Shown: positions 47,510-60,499 of the stretch, piece after piece
Numbering within the stretch: the stretch's first letter is position 1
How the letters are laid out: every line of letters starts with the position of its first letter
Assembly: GCA_003255025.1 (NCBI GenBank)
Contig: QANY01009128.1
Span: 379,536-443,535, forward strand
Direction of reading: 5' to 3'
Source of the DNA: Datisca glomerata
Lineage: Eukaryota > Streptophyta > Magnoliopsida > Cucurbitales > Datiscaceae
DNA length: 64,000 nt
The notes under the pieces: generated by a model
The model's input: only the letters and a program-made list of their open reading frames with translations
Databases searched by the model: none
What the model was told of the DNA's origin: nothing
Made by a program: the position numbers and the translations under genes

Positions 47510-48545
47510 CTAAAATTCCTTATGTAACTGTGCCTTAAACTTTCTTATTTCTAGCATATTAGATGATGCAATTAGCATATAATCCACACACAGTAGTAAA
47601 TATAGCCTTGGTCTATTGTTTATGCTTTTGTGATACACAGAGCTGTCATATTTGCTTCTTGTGAACCTATTCTTGACCATAAATTTATCAAATCTCAAAT
47701 ATCACCGCATATGACTGTTTTAATCCATAAAGTGATTTCTTGAGAAGGCATACCTTATTCTCATCTCCTTCCCTTATAAAACCACCAGAATGTGATATGA
47801 AGATCCTTTTTTCTAGGTTGGCATGTAAAAAAGTTATTTTTATATCCGTTTGTTCTAATTCTAGCCCATATTAAGTAACGAGTGCTTATAAAAGTCTTAT
47901 GGAAGCATGCTACACAACATGTGAGTATATTTCAGAATAGTCTATTCCTTCTCGTTGACACAAACCCTTTGCCACCAACCTAGCTTTGAACCTAGGCTTT
48001 TCTACTCCTGGAATTCCTTCTTTTATCTTGAAAATATATTTGCGTCCTATAATTTTTTGTCCTCATGGTTTCTCGACAAAGAGTCATGTGTGATTCTTGT
48101 TCAACGAATTTATCTCCTCATTCATTGCTTCAAGCCAACACTTTCTTTTAGAGATTCTCATGGCTTCATGATAGCTTTTAGGCTCACTTTCATCCAAATT
48201 TTCACTATTGTCAGAGCAAAAGTAATGAGGTATGCATAACCATATCTGATAGGAGCTTTATGTTGCCTCCTGTTTCTATCCCTGGCTAATTAGTAGTCAT
48301 TTAAGCCCTCTTACTCTTCATAGGAATCTTCATTCCTTATTAGCTCATTAATTAATTCAGTTTCCCATTATCAGTACCTGAAAACTCAGGTCATTGTGTT
48401 TGTACTGTCATGCTCCAACTCAAAACTAACATCGTTAATCTTGTTTGTTTCTGGTTGGTTTGATTGTTTGACATGCACATGAATATAACTCTTTCACATT
48501 CCCTGAATGTAAAATCTCTACTGATGAAACTCTTAGATTTATTTG
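47510..48545 (-). pseudogene. copia integrase C-terminus and RT fragment
   Basis: Reverse strand, right to left: DPNKSKSFISRDFTFRE (48545-48490) is the end of integrase. RT signatures follow in broken frames: KIIGRKYIFKIKEGIPGVEK and RFKARLVAKGF near 48060-47980, then FDKFMVKNRFTRSKYDSSVY and LLLCVDYMLIASSN (47698-47510), where the usual YVDD has become CVDY. No functional RT remains. Confidence 0.8.
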
Positions 48546-48554
48546 GGTCAGAAT

Positions 48555-50280
48555 ATCATAGTTTACTTAATGTTTCAATATGGTCATTCTATCACTCTCC
48601 ATTAACAGACACATTGACGTGGCACGTTAAGTGATAGCGTGGCATTAAAATACTATTTTATATTTCCACCTCATATCTTAAATATTTTATTTTATCAAAA
48701 ATATTTTTTTTACTAATTTGGCCATCATAGTTTGCACCTATTTTTAATTTAACCATCGTAGTTTAAAAAGTCTCAATTTGATCATCATAATTTACTTAAC
48801 GTTATAATATTGTCCTTCTGTTACTCTCCATTAAAAAATAAATTGAATCGCAATAAGTTGAAGAACATGTGACTAGTTATTATTTTTTCATGGATTGTTA
48901 TTGCATTGATGTTGGCTATGTAAGAGAGATTAATATATGATTTGTAATTTCACTTATTATGCAACTATACTTATGTATCAAACTTTATGAGATATCTTTA
49001 ATGTGTTTGCAAAATATCACCAGTTAAATTGAGCATATTCTTAACTCATAAATTTGGTAAATGCAATACAATATAACTGTTTCAATACTCATAAACCTGT
49101 TAAACGCAATATTATTGTTTTGATACTTGTAATACGTTAAATATAATATAAATGTTTCAATACTCATAAGCATGTTAAATACAATATAACTGTTTCGATA
49201 CTTATAAACATATTAAATACAATGATGATGTGGCATTAAAATAGTACCTGCTTGCAGAACCTAAGAATCGAAGATTACCTGCTTGCAGAACCGATGGAAG
49301 CTAAGAAAATCGAAGACCCGAAGCAACGCGTTGAACATACACGCCAGGAGCAAAGCTTCATGAGAGATGAAGGGGAGGGGAGAGAGAGACTCTATTTTTT
49401 TAACTGAGGAGAGAGGTAGAAAGTAAAAAAAGTAGTAAAAATGATATTTTTGATAAAAAATATATAATGTATGAAATGGAAAATATAAAATAATATTTCA
49501 ATACCACATCATAATTTTATTTAACAGGTTTATAATTATCGAAATAATTATCTTGTATTTAACAAGTTTATAATCGAAACAGTTTTATTGTATTTAACAA
49601 GTTTATGAGTATTGAAACACTTATATTGTATTGCATTTAAATGGTTTATGAGTTGCGAACAAACTCAATTTAACATGTGATATTTTGCAAAGACATTAAA
49701 GATATCTCATAAAGTTTGATACATAAGTATAACCGCACAATAATTGAAATTATAAATCATACATTAATCTCTCTTACATAGCCAACATCAATGCAATAAT
49801 AATCCATGAAAAAATAATAATTAACCATATCTTCTTCAATTTATTGTGATACAATTTATTTTTTGAATAAAGAATAACATAAGGACCATATTGAATCGTT
49901 AAGTAAATTATGATAACCAAATTAATATTTTTTAAACTACGATAGCCAAATTAGTAAAAAAATAAATTGTATCACAATAAAAACAATATTTTTGATAAAA
50001 ACAATATATAAATGAATGAGGCCAAATTAGTAAAAAAATATGTCAAATTAGTAAATGAATGAGGCCAAATTATGATGACCAAATGAATGATGGCCAAATT
50101 AGTAAAAAAATATTTTTGATAAAAAACAATATATAAATGAATGGGGTGGAAAATATAAAATATATTTTAATATAACGTCATCACTTAATGTGCCACATCA
50201 ACACTTGACGTGTCACATTAACGTGTCCGTTAATGGAGAGTGACATAATGATCATATTGAAATATTAAGTAAACTATGAT
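48555..50280. repeat. long inverted repeat (arms ~0.7-0.8 kb, ~245-bp spacer)
   Basis: The left arm (48555-49245) pairs with the reverse complement of the right arm (49490-50280) through long shared runs, for example ttttttcatggattgttatt, gatgttggctatgtaagaga, aaactttatgagatatcttt and gatgatgtgg. The right arm has an extra ~100 bp of repeated actaatttggcc blocks. Inner parts carry ~40-bp degenerate repeats (atactcataaa...gttaaat). The spacer is not coding. Outer right sequence to about 50350 has no left partner, so the left end may be truncated. It looks like a long-TIR or foldback element inserted in the copia element above. Confidence 0.88.
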
Positions 50281-51752
50281 GACCAAATTGAGACTTTTTA
50301 AGCTACGATGATCAAATTGAGATTTTTTAAACTACGATAGTCAAATTGAAAACATGTGTGGTAATTTCCCCAATTAATTATTAATTTTTAATTTTATGAA
50401 AATTAAAAATTAATAGGTTGGTTGAGTTTAACCCAAATTTGACCAAATCAAATAAAATATTTATTTGACTAAGTCAAAGTCAACTAATTTTAAAGGGATA
50501 ATATAGAATTAATTTTAATTAAGAAAAATAGTTTTTCCTAATTAAATAGGATTTTTTTTCAAAGTTTGAAAATTATGAAGATAGACATCAGGAGGAGAAT
50601 GTAATATTTGAAAAATATGTATTCTTGAAGTCCGCTTTGTAATTTTATTTCTTTATTTCAAGGGTTGTAATTTAGAAATACTCAATAGTCACTCGGTCCA
50701 TTATTATTATTTCATTTTATTATTAAATAATTAAATAATTATTGTGTTTGATAATATGTCCACCATTAGTCGATCACATGTCATACATGAAAATCTCACA
50801 CAGTTTTATTTAATCATAATTCTAATAAGTAGAAACATGATTTATTAGAATTGTCCTAATATATTTATATGTATTGTTTATGAAATCAATTTCATGTAAA
50901 CTGCAAGATTTTAATTTGTTAAAACTTGGTAATCACACCACACTAAAGGATATAGTAACATTTAGGAGAACTGACTTTAGTAAAAGAGTTTTATTAAAGT
51001 TTGATGAATATAATTAATTAGTTAATCTAAGTTCACATAATTATGACTTATGCACTTTAGAAGGTTAAACGAACTTAGACCAATGAGATTGACATAACTG
51101 ATTATTAAATATTCATAAAGTTATTATTTTAATCAGTGATTAACTTAGAATTAATTTATAAGTTAAAATGGAAACACATAATCCTAAAATAATGAGTGGA
51201 AGAAGGTTGACATATCAATGTAACTTATGGTCTTCATCATTAGTACAACACCATGAGGTGCAGTAAGGGCCTCGAGATGACTTTATTTTCACTCCCCTAA
51301 GGAAGGTTTCGAGCTGTACCAATACCAAGATTGGACTTCTTAAGAAGATAGAAGGAAATGCTGCAATTTAGTTTTGACCGACCCTAGGGCGGCATATTCT
51401 AAATAAAGTCATGGAATTTGAAATGATGGGTTACATTGACAAAGTCACAATTAAGTTTTCATGCGGATAGTTGTGAGTTGACCGAACAAGCGATATCTTA
51501 TTGTTAAAAGAGAAAATATGAAATATTTTAAGTTTTAATTAATAAGGATGAGAATGTCTTATAGACAGTCTGAGGTTAATCTGACTGACCCAAGGCAGCA
51601 CATTAATTGTTAAGCTATTTTATCGTGATTAGTAAATGTTAAATTTGTGTGTTTATTATGTTACAATTCATACATCACGTTTACTTTTTGAATTCTAGAT
51701 GTTTATCAATTATATTGAATCTTGTATGTTTTAAATTTCAGTTATCATTATT

Positions 51753-54700
51753 ATGTCTACCATGGACAACCTTGTTACTACTTTACTTAACAACCCTGTT
51801 ACTACTTTACTTGCTCTTGAGAAATTAAATTGTGATAATTCCATAAGATGTAAATCCAACTTGAACATGTTGCTAGTTTATGAGCATAATAAATTTATTC
51901 TTGCTGAAAAAAGTTTTTATAGGCCTGCAGTCAATACTTGGATTATTGACATAGGGACTTCCGTAGGGGCGAGGTAAATGTTACCGAGCAAAACCCTTCT
52001 CTTTATGTTGTTCGTAGTAACAAAAGTAGGAAGAAGAATGATAAGGACAAAAGCAAGAATAATAATCTAAAGAAGGCCAAAAGGTAAACCGAATGTGAGA
52101 AGAACAATATTGACAACGAACTCGTAGGAAAATGTTTATTTTGTGAAGTTGAAGGTCATTGGAAGAGAAACTGTAACAAGTATCTCTGTAAGCTGAAAAA
52201 GAAAGGTAAATATAATTTACTTCTTGTTGAACCTTGTTTAGTGGAATATGATTTGTCATCCTGGATACTAGATTTAGGAGTTACTAACCATGTATGTTCT
52301 TCTTTACAGATGCTTGATTCGTTAAGGGAGTTGGTTGATAGCAAAGTCATTTTGAGAGTTGGTAGTGGTGTGCTCGTGTCAGCTAAAGTATTAGGGATAG
52401 TACGTTTACTTTTTGGATATAATTATTTAGTTTTGAATGATGTTTATTATATTTCTGGATTTTCTAGAAATTTGATTTCTCTTTCTTATTTGCAAGAATA
52501 GTTATTCGAAGTTTCTTTTATTAATAAAGAGTTTATTATTTTTAAGCATGGATTCGATATATGTCATGCTAAAATTATAAACGGACTGTATATGTTTAAA
52601 CCAATTGAACGCGCGTTAAATAATTCTGAATTACTTAAAAGTAGTAAAATCTAAAAGTAACAAATGACAAAGACTTTCTCATGATGATGATAACACATAT
52701 CTTTGGCATATTAGGTCGGGACATATTAATCTAGATGGGTTAAACATGTTAACAAAGTATGGTGCTTTGAGAGAACTTAAAGTTAGAACTCTTCTTGTTT
52801 GTGAATCTTGTCTGGAGGGTAAAATGACCAAGAGACATTTCTTTAGAAATGGCCAAAGAGCCAATGAACCACTTGAACTAGTACATACTGATGTATGTGG
52901 ACTTATCAATGAATCACTTTCATTAACGACTACTCAAGATATGGTTATAGTTACCTAATGTATAGAAAGTTTGAAACTTTTCGAAAGTTTAAAGACTTCA
53001 AGGCTGAAACTATGAAGTCTTTAAACTGAAAAGCAATTAGGTAAATCATTGAAAACCCTTTGATCCAATCGAGGTGGTGAATACTTGGATTTAGAATTCA
53101 AGGATTATTTGTTGGAGTGTAGAATCCTATCTCAACTCATAGCACCTAGAATACCACATCTAAATGGTGTTGCAGAAAGGAAAAACCAAATCCTATTGGA
53201 TATGGTTAGGTCGATATTAAGCTACTCATCACTGTCACTTACATTTTGGGGATATGAGTTACACACAACTACATACATTTTAAATGTAGTTCCCTCTAAA
53301 TTTGTAAGCAAGACGCCTTTAAAGTTATGGAATGGCTCCAAACCTAGTTTGCGTCATTTCTGTATATGGGTATGTCGAACTCACGTTCTTGAGTATGCAT
53401 ATTTGTAGGCTATGCTCTAGAGACTTGAGGTGGGTACTTTTATAGTCATAACGATCAAAATGTGTTTGTGTCGATAAATGCAATCTTCTTTGAGCATGAC
53501 TATATGCAAAACTACAAACTTCGTAGTAAAGTAGTTCTCGAGGAATTAGTGGCTGATGAGGTTAGAACACCTTCAATTTCTTCTTATAAACAACAAACCA
53601 TAGACACCACAGTTCCGACAAAGGAAACCCCGATGCAACGTCGTAGTGGGAGAGTTGTGAGATAACCTGTTCGCTACGAACTAGAAGCACATGTCATGGT
53701 GTCAAACACTGATAAAGACGATCCATTATCTTATGAAGAAGCAATAGATGATCCTAAAAGGGAGAAATGACAAGATGTCATGAACCAGGAAATGGAATCT
53801 ATGTATTCCAATTCCGTCTGAAAACTTATAGATCCACCTAAAAATGTCAGGCTCATTGGATATAAATGGATCTTCAAGAATAATAGAGGTGCAGATAGAA
53901 AAGTAGAGATTTTCTCCCTTGTGGCCATGCTAAAATTCATTCGTCTCATTTTGTCCATAGCCGCTAGTTTTGACTATAGGATATGGCAAGTGGACGTCAA
54001 GATAGTTTTTCGGAATGACTCTCTTGAAAAAAGCATATATATGATGCAACAAAAAAGGTTTGTACAAATGGGGCAAGATAAAAAGTATGCAAGTTGCTTA
54101 AATCCATTTATGGATTAAAGCAAGCATCTAGATCTTGGAATCTTACCTTTGATAAGATTACAAAGTCTTATGGATTCGAGCAAAATGTTGACGAAGCTTG
54201 TGTTTATAAATTCATCAAAGATAAAATATTAGTTTTCTTAGTTCTTTATGTTGATGATATTCTACTAATTGAAAATGATGTAAAAACTCTGTCAAAAGTA
54301 AAGAAGTGGTGAGCTGAGAAATTCTAAATGAAAGATTTGGGAGAAACGAACTATGTTCTGGGCATCCAAATCCTAAAGGATAAAAAGAATAAACTTTTGG
54401 CACTTTCTCAGGCATCTTATATTGATAAGGTGCTGAAAAGATTCTCTATAGAGAAATCTAAGAAAGATCAACTACCGACCAGACATAAAATTATCCACTC
54501 CAATGAACAATGTCCTAAGACACCTCATGAGGAAGAGGATATGAGAAAGGTTTTATATGCTTCAGCAGTTAGAAATCTCATGTATGTCATGTTGTGTACA
54601 AGACCAGACATCTGTTATGCAGTGGAAATTGTCAGTTGTTATCAATCATATCTAGGTTTGGAACACTTGATTGAAGTAAAGCATATTCTCAAGTAACTTA

Positions 54701-55204
54701 GGAGAACGAGAAACTATATGTTTGTTTATTTAGGTGGAGCTCAAATCCCAATGGATATAGTAATTCTGATTTTCAATCAGACAGAGACAGACGAAAGTCG
54801 ACATCTTGATCAATATTCACCCTAGGTGGAGGAGTTGTAGTCTGCAGAAGTATTAAATAATCCAGCATGGCAGATTTCACTATGGAAGCCGAATATATAA
54901 CGGCTTATGAAGTTACGAAAGAAGCAGTATGGCACATAAAGTTCAATACTGATATCAAAGCAATTCCAGATATGGACAAACCATTGATCCTAAACTGTAC
55001 AACAGTGGGGCGGTAGCGAATTTCAAGGAACCAACGAGGGGCAAGCACATAGAGAGTAAATATCATCTTGTAATAGAGATTGTGCATCAATGGGATGTGA
55101 CTATTATGAAGATAGCGTCGGAACAAAACCTGGTTGATCCATTTACAAAGACATTTCCTGCGAAGTCATTTGAGGATCACGTGCGTAACATGAGATTGGG
55201 ATAA
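51753..55204 (+). pseudogene. copia gag-pol polyprotein, broken
   Basis: It begins at ATG 51753 (MSTMDNLVTTLLNN, gag LEKLNCDNSIRCKSNLNMLL). A zinc knuckle follows at about 52132-52174 (CLFCEVEGHWKRNC). The protease region has SWILDLGVTNHVCSS, where the usual catalytic Asp-Ser-Gly is LGV. Integrase zinc and core parts are at 52746-52940 (CESCLEGKMTKRHF, LVHTDVCG) and 53085-53408 (PHLNGVAERKNQILLDMVRS). RT is at 53700-54700 (KSIYGLKQASRSWN, VLYVDDILLIEND, KDLGETNYVLGIQILKD, CTRPDICYAVEIVS). RNase H runs to 55204 (MEAEYITAYE, ending NMRLG). Stops and frameshifts occur throughout; the YVDD is intact. Confidence 0.88.
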
Positions 55205-55235
55205 ATACCATATTTGCTTTAGGGCAAGTGGAGAT

Positions 55236-57476
55236 TGTTAGGGGTTATGCCCTCAAAGCATGTGTATTGACATTTTGATATGAAATTTAATGAGGATTAC
55301 ATTTTTTCTTATAATTGTTCTATTAAATTATTGTTGAATAATTTATATAAATATATGAAAATTTCATATTCATTAATGAGACTATGATCTTGTATTAGTA
55401 CGAGACGATTAAGATCATGGATAATGAATAAAATTGTCAGTAACATATTAAAGTATGAAATCTTTAATGAATAGTTGCTAGTACGGTTCGCTAAGCATTA
55501 TGAATGCGTGTGGTCTAGATCTGGATCATTGATGCGTATATACATCTTAGTGAAAGTGCTTTATATAATAATATTATATATGACAGAACCGATGTGAATT
55601 AATATCTTTATCAACATGTCTTTATCATAAATATTTAATACACATCAATTTGATGATCATATATAGATCAGTCTGAATCTTGAGTAGTCATGAACTCCAA
55701 TACATGTCTACTGGATCTATTCATTCACTCGTTAAGGTTTATTTGTAAAATAAGTTAGTGACTTTTATTTTGGAGATTCAGTGATATGGGTAGCTGTGAA
55801 CATAATCTTACAAGATTTGGAATCCAAGCTTTCCTAATGGATCGTATATTGGTTTTCTTAAGTGTTAATTTTGAAACTAAATGGTTATTGAACTCAAATT
55901 TATAATACGATTTTAAATTAGTCATTCACTAATCAATTAATGATACTTAATGATCAAGAGGTAATTAGAAGTGTAAAACGGTAATTTTGACCAATTCTAA
56001 TTTATGAACCAATAATTGGAGGACAGAATTACATGAAATGATTTTATCAGTGGATTACATGAGAAAACTCTGTAAATACATTCTATAGTCACTAAGAGTT
56101 CAATTTCATATTTATAGTGGAGTAATAATTGAATTAATAAATAATATTATTTAATTAAAATATTTAATTAATAATCTGATTTATTGGAGTTTATGATTAT
56201 AGGTCCATGGTCTTCAAGTCACCTCTATGCTACGCAGTTTAGGGTGTGAATATTTCAGGACATAGTAAAAGGACTGACTTGCAAATGAATTTTTGTTGTG
56301 GGGCAAGTATATAATTATGTATGAATAATTAATTAATCTAATTATTTATATATATTAATATAATTTTCAGAATATATATATATATATATAATTATCGATT
56401 ATTTTTCTAATTTTTGATAAGTGAGACAAAATATATAATTTGTGAAATTAGATAATCAAATTATTATTAGATAATAATTTGGATCAATTAAATCTGTTAT
56501 TTGTGAAATAACATATAATTTAGTTGATAGGGATAATCAGATATGTTAATTTTAAATTAACTAATATCTAAATATTTATCTAATTAAAATAAATATTTAA
56601 TTTACAGTCATCGCCACGTGTCGATCACTGATTGAGAATCATAGATCATCATGGAGTGTTGTAGTGCTAGGTGTGGAACAATGCAGTGCTAGGTGTGGAA
56701 CAATACAGTGCAACACGACAGTGTAGTGTGGCGTGACACACGGTGCCTTGAGGCACTGTGTTGTTTAACGCCAACTGCAGTGCGGTGTGGCACTGCAACT
56801 GTGCACCATTGTACAGTAGGCCCATTGCATTAGGCAATTTGAAATTAAATATTATTTTTTAATTATCCATAAATATCTGATACGTTATTATCTAGAATAT
56901 ATATGTATATTATTCTAATGGCCCAGAGATATAACTCAGTTCATCAATCAAGATTTAAATTGAGAACAGAGTTAGAGTTAGAGAATTTTTTATCTGGGAT
57001 TAAAAGTTAATCAAATCTCTAAAAGAATAATCACCGTGTTTTTTAGAGAATCATCTCATAGAAGTCATTCTCAGTAATTCTCTAGATCTCACGTGTTTAG
57101 TAAATCTAGAGACAGAAAAATTATCTTGTAATATTCTACGTGATCACACACAACCTAGTGCGTTGAGGATTGACTTAAAAGATATTAGTGTGAATCTCGA
57201 AGTCTATTGATCGTTGGAACAGTTTCGCGGGACGGAGGATCGATCATTTTTGCAAGGACGCTTGATATAGACTACAAAAAGTATATGATTCCTAAACTTG
57301 TATATTGTAGATTTAATGTATAAATATATAATGGATCCTGATTGAAAAGAGTTTTCAATAAAAAATTTTTTTTGAAAATTATTGCGTCACGCTTGTTTTT
57401 CATTTTATCAAAAAATATTTTTTTTATGAAATTTATTTTTAACGCCTCTATTGTGCCTGCGCCGCGTTTTCCAACA
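55236..57476 (+). repeat. copia 3' LTR, 2241 bp
   Basis: It starts TGTTAGGGGTTATGCCC just after the purine run agggcaagtggaga and ends ccaaca. Its whole length aligns with the reverse complement of 35160-37084, which fixes both ends. It includes an (at) run at 56365-56390 and a segment at about 57020-57310 that the other copy lacks. Confidence 0.92.
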
Positions 57477-59160
57477 TGGATAATATGTATCTCACCTTTT
57501 CCAATAGTGTTCTATTCATCCTCTCTGCAAAACCGTTCTGTTATGGTCTATGTGGAACAGTCTTATGTCTTACAATACCTTAATCCTTACAGAACCTATT
57601 GAATTCATCATTCAAGTATTCTGGGCCATTGTCAGTCTTTAGTTTCTTTACTTTCTTTCCTACTTGCAGTTCTATCATCCTTTTCCAATATTTGAACCTT
57701 TGGAAAGCTTCATCTTTTATTTTTAAGATATAAATCTAAACTTTCCTTCAATAATCATCAATGATAGAAATGAAGTATTTACCTCCACTCAGAGATTCAG
57801 AGATCTGAGTGAATGTACCTCAAAATTTCATTTGTTCTATGATTTGTCGAGCTGAACTTTACCTTAGTTGGTTTTCCATAGATACAGTGTTCACAGAACC
57901 CAAGTCTGTCTAACTTATCTCCATTCAGTAACCCTTGTTTTTCAAGTTCTTACATCCCTCTTTCACTCACATGACCCAACATTTTATGCTATAAGTTTGA
58001 TTTGTCAGTTTCTAATGCAGAAACTGATGTCGCTACTCCAACCAAAATACTTCCTTGAAGTACATACAAGCCATTTTCTTTTATACCTTTCATCACCACC
58101 ATGGATCCTTTAGTGATATTTAGGACCCCTTTCTCACCTTTATACGTGTATCTATTTTCATCTTGAACTCCCAGAGATATGAGATTTCTTTTCAAATCTG
58201 GAACATACCTCACTTCTGTCAAAACCTTTTCTGTACCAATGATCTTGCACTATTTATTCTCTCCTAGTAGTCCTTTCCCACCATCTAATTTAGTGAAGGT
58301 GTCAAACCAATCCCTATTTAGAGTCATATGGAAAAGCATCCAAAATTGAGGATCTATTGCTTGTCTGAATTTCTGGTTGCCACAACTAGAACATCTTCAC
58401 TCTCATACCCATCTTCTACTACTACAACATCACCATCACCGACTTCATTTCCCTTAGCATATTTCTTACTTTTTGGACATAGTCTTCTAATGTGACCCTC
58501 CCCATGGAAGTGATAGAGTCTCACTTTCTTGCCATTCTTTATATTTCTGGATTTTGATCTTGATTTTCTTTTATATCTTGAATCCCTCTCTTTAGTCCTT
58601 CCTCTAATATAGAGACTCTCCCCAATTAAATCCTATGTTCGTCCTTCCTTTGCAGTTTCTTGGAGTTCAATGCTCCCACTACATCTTCTAATGACAAGCT
58701 CTCCCTGCCATATTTAAGGATATCTACAAAATTCTCATATGACTTAGGTAATGAATGTCACAGCACCAAAGCCTTATCGTTGTCATCATACTCGACTTTT
58801 TTATTCTCTAGGTCCAGACATAGTTTTTTGAACTCATTTATGTGTTCCTGAAGATTTTTGCCCTCCACCATTTCGTAAGAAAAGAACTTGGCCTTGAGAT
58901 ACAGTCTACTTGACAAGGTCTTTGTCATATACATGCTTTCCAATTTAAGTCAAACTTCTGCAATAGTCTTCATCTTGGTGATTTCCCTTAGGAATTTATC
59001 ACTTGGGCTTAAGATTAAAGTATTGCAAGCCCTATTCTTGATGTCATTTTTCTTTTCTTCAGAGTAGTTTACAAGTATTTCACTTTCTCCCCCGAGTGCT
59101 TCATCAAGTCCTAGGTTTCCAAATAGTGTCAACATCTTCCTTTTCCAAATGGCAAAAATA
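57477..59160 (-). pseudogene. copia gag, protease region and integrase fragment
   Basis: Reverse strand, right to left. gag: LTLFGNLGLDEALGGE (59135-58950) and LYLKAKFFSYEMVEGKNLQE then KLCLDLENKKVEYDD (58943-58758). A zinc-knuckle region is near 58500. The protease-side region and gag pre-integrase follow: VRYVPDLKRNLISLG, ENGLYVLQGSILVG (58222-57989). The integrase core is KLKTDNGPEYLNDEF, then HRPQQNGFAERMNRTLLE (about 57660-57490). The coding is cut at 57477 by the forward copia LTR. Frames are broken. Confidence 0.85.
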
Positions 59161-59284
59161 TTAGTGTCATGTCAGAAGCTTTCTTGAACAGCTTCAGTGA
59201 AATCTTGAATCAACCTTTCAGTAATCTTGACATTTCAAGATTATTTTGAACTTTGAAGTTTTTAACCTTTGTAAGCTTACCTTG

Positions 59285-59296
59285 ACTCTGATACCA
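59285..59296 (-). other. retrotransposon primer binding site
   Basis: Reverse strand TGGTATCAGAGT, the initiator tRNA-Met type, four bases from a likely LTR edge (TGTTGTGAGG on the forward strand from 59301). Confidence 0.7.
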
Positions 59297-59499
59297 CTTT
59301 TGTTGTGAGGCTAACTAATGTGAAGGTGTTTTGTTGGTAAAAAACAGTAAAGAGAAAAGTGAAAAATGACACGAAGAATTATACTGGTTTGGTTCCCAAA
59401 ATGTGAGCATGCATCCAATTGTTGGTGCAGTAAATCTACTATAATGAAGTTAAGAGGGTCCCTCTCCAATGTCAGGAAATTTTTTCCTGGCATTGATGC

Positions 59500-60042
59500 A
59501 TGGATTAATTCTAGCTGTTAGATCTGACTAGAATGATCCCAACTGTTAGATGATTCCACAGTCAAATTTCTTTGCAACCGGAGGAACATGTAGCCCATCT
59601 TTCACTTTCCCTTTCTCCATTCACCCCAAATGCCAGACACACATGCGTTTGGTCTCAATACTCTCTATTATGCTTAAAAAAGCTATATGGATAAATAAAA
59701 AAATATATTTATTTGCTTATAAATTAAAACGTAAATAGGTTATTTTTCAAATTTTATGAGGTTATAATTTATAAAATAAAAAGTTAAAATTTCAAATTCA
59801 ATATTCAATTTCAAACTTTTAACGGATATTTTTGAAATTTTAATTTATAAAATAAAAGGTTAAAATTTCAAATCGTCTACCATGACTTGTCAAAGCACAA
59901 CAACAATATCAATAACAACTTTTCATGAGTTTATCAATAAGTGTTCAATTGTATCGAGAATCCTTACTTAATCTAATCTAATTTCTCTAATTTCAATTTT
60001 AGGATGGCGTTTGGAAGCTGAAGAGTGGCGATTGAGTTTTTT
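59500..60042. other. AT-rich stretch, nothing recognised
   Basis: It may include remaining LTR sequence of the reverse-strand copia element at its left. There is a short duplication at 59755-59870 (aaataaaa(a)ggttaaaatttcaaat). Confidence 0.4.
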
Positions 60043-60440
60043 GGGGTTCACTAAATTCGTAGTGGGGTACAAAAAGAATCTTTAGGGGTTCACCAAAATA
60101 TTTTACGTACAAAATTAATAATTCTTAGAGGGATTCAAAAAAATTAATTTTGTATTTTGGTGTTCATCAAATTCGTAGCGGGGTACAAAAGGAATATTTA
60201 GGGATTCACCAAAATATTTCACGTACAAAATTAATAGTTTTTGGAGGGGTTGACCCAAATTGACTTTGTATTTTGGTGTTTACCAAATTCGTAGTGGGGC
60301 ACGAAGGAAATCTTGAGGGGTTCACCAAAATATTTCACGTACAAAATTAATAATTCTTGGAGGGGTTCACCAAAATATTTCACGTACAAAATTAATAATT
60401 CTTAGAGGGGTTCACCAAAATATTTCACGGGCAACCAATG
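60043..60440. repeat. 116-bp tandem repeat with 46-bp subunits
   Basis: Three units share (c/t)aaattcgtag(t/c)gggg at 60047, 60163 and 60279, each followed by gggttcaccaaaatatttcac and gtacaaaattaat. After the third unit the ~46-bp subunit ggggttcaccaaaatatttcac repeats three times (about 60317, 60363, 60409). Confidence 0.88.
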
Positions 60441-60499
60441 TTTGAGGTGTTCACCAAAATTTTAAAAATAATTTTCTTCGAGGTGTTCTTCTAAAATGT

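Larger units (their letters stand above)
50650..57476 (+). mobile_element. forward copia element with a large 3' LTR
   Basis: It comprises an untranslated leader, gag-pol (51753-55204) and a 3' LTR (55236-57476), and lies inside the reverse-strand copia element. I find no matching 5' LTR at the left, so the left end has been lost or replaced; 50650 is only where leader-like sequence begins. The solo LTR at 35160-37084 belongs to the same family. Confidence 0.75.
47500..59301 (-). mobile_element. reverse-strand copia element, split by later insertions
   Basis: Two blocks on the reverse strand fit one copia element. The right block (57477-59160) has gag, zinc knuckle, protease-side region and the integrase core, starting next to a primer site (TGGTATCAGAGT at 59285-59296) and an LTR edge near 59301. 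The left block (47500-48545) has the integrase C-terminus and reverse transcriptase. Between them lie an inverted-repeat element (48555-50280) and a forward copia element ending at 57476. About 120 residues of integrase are not found. The join is an inference from order, strand and domain complement. Confidence 0.65.
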
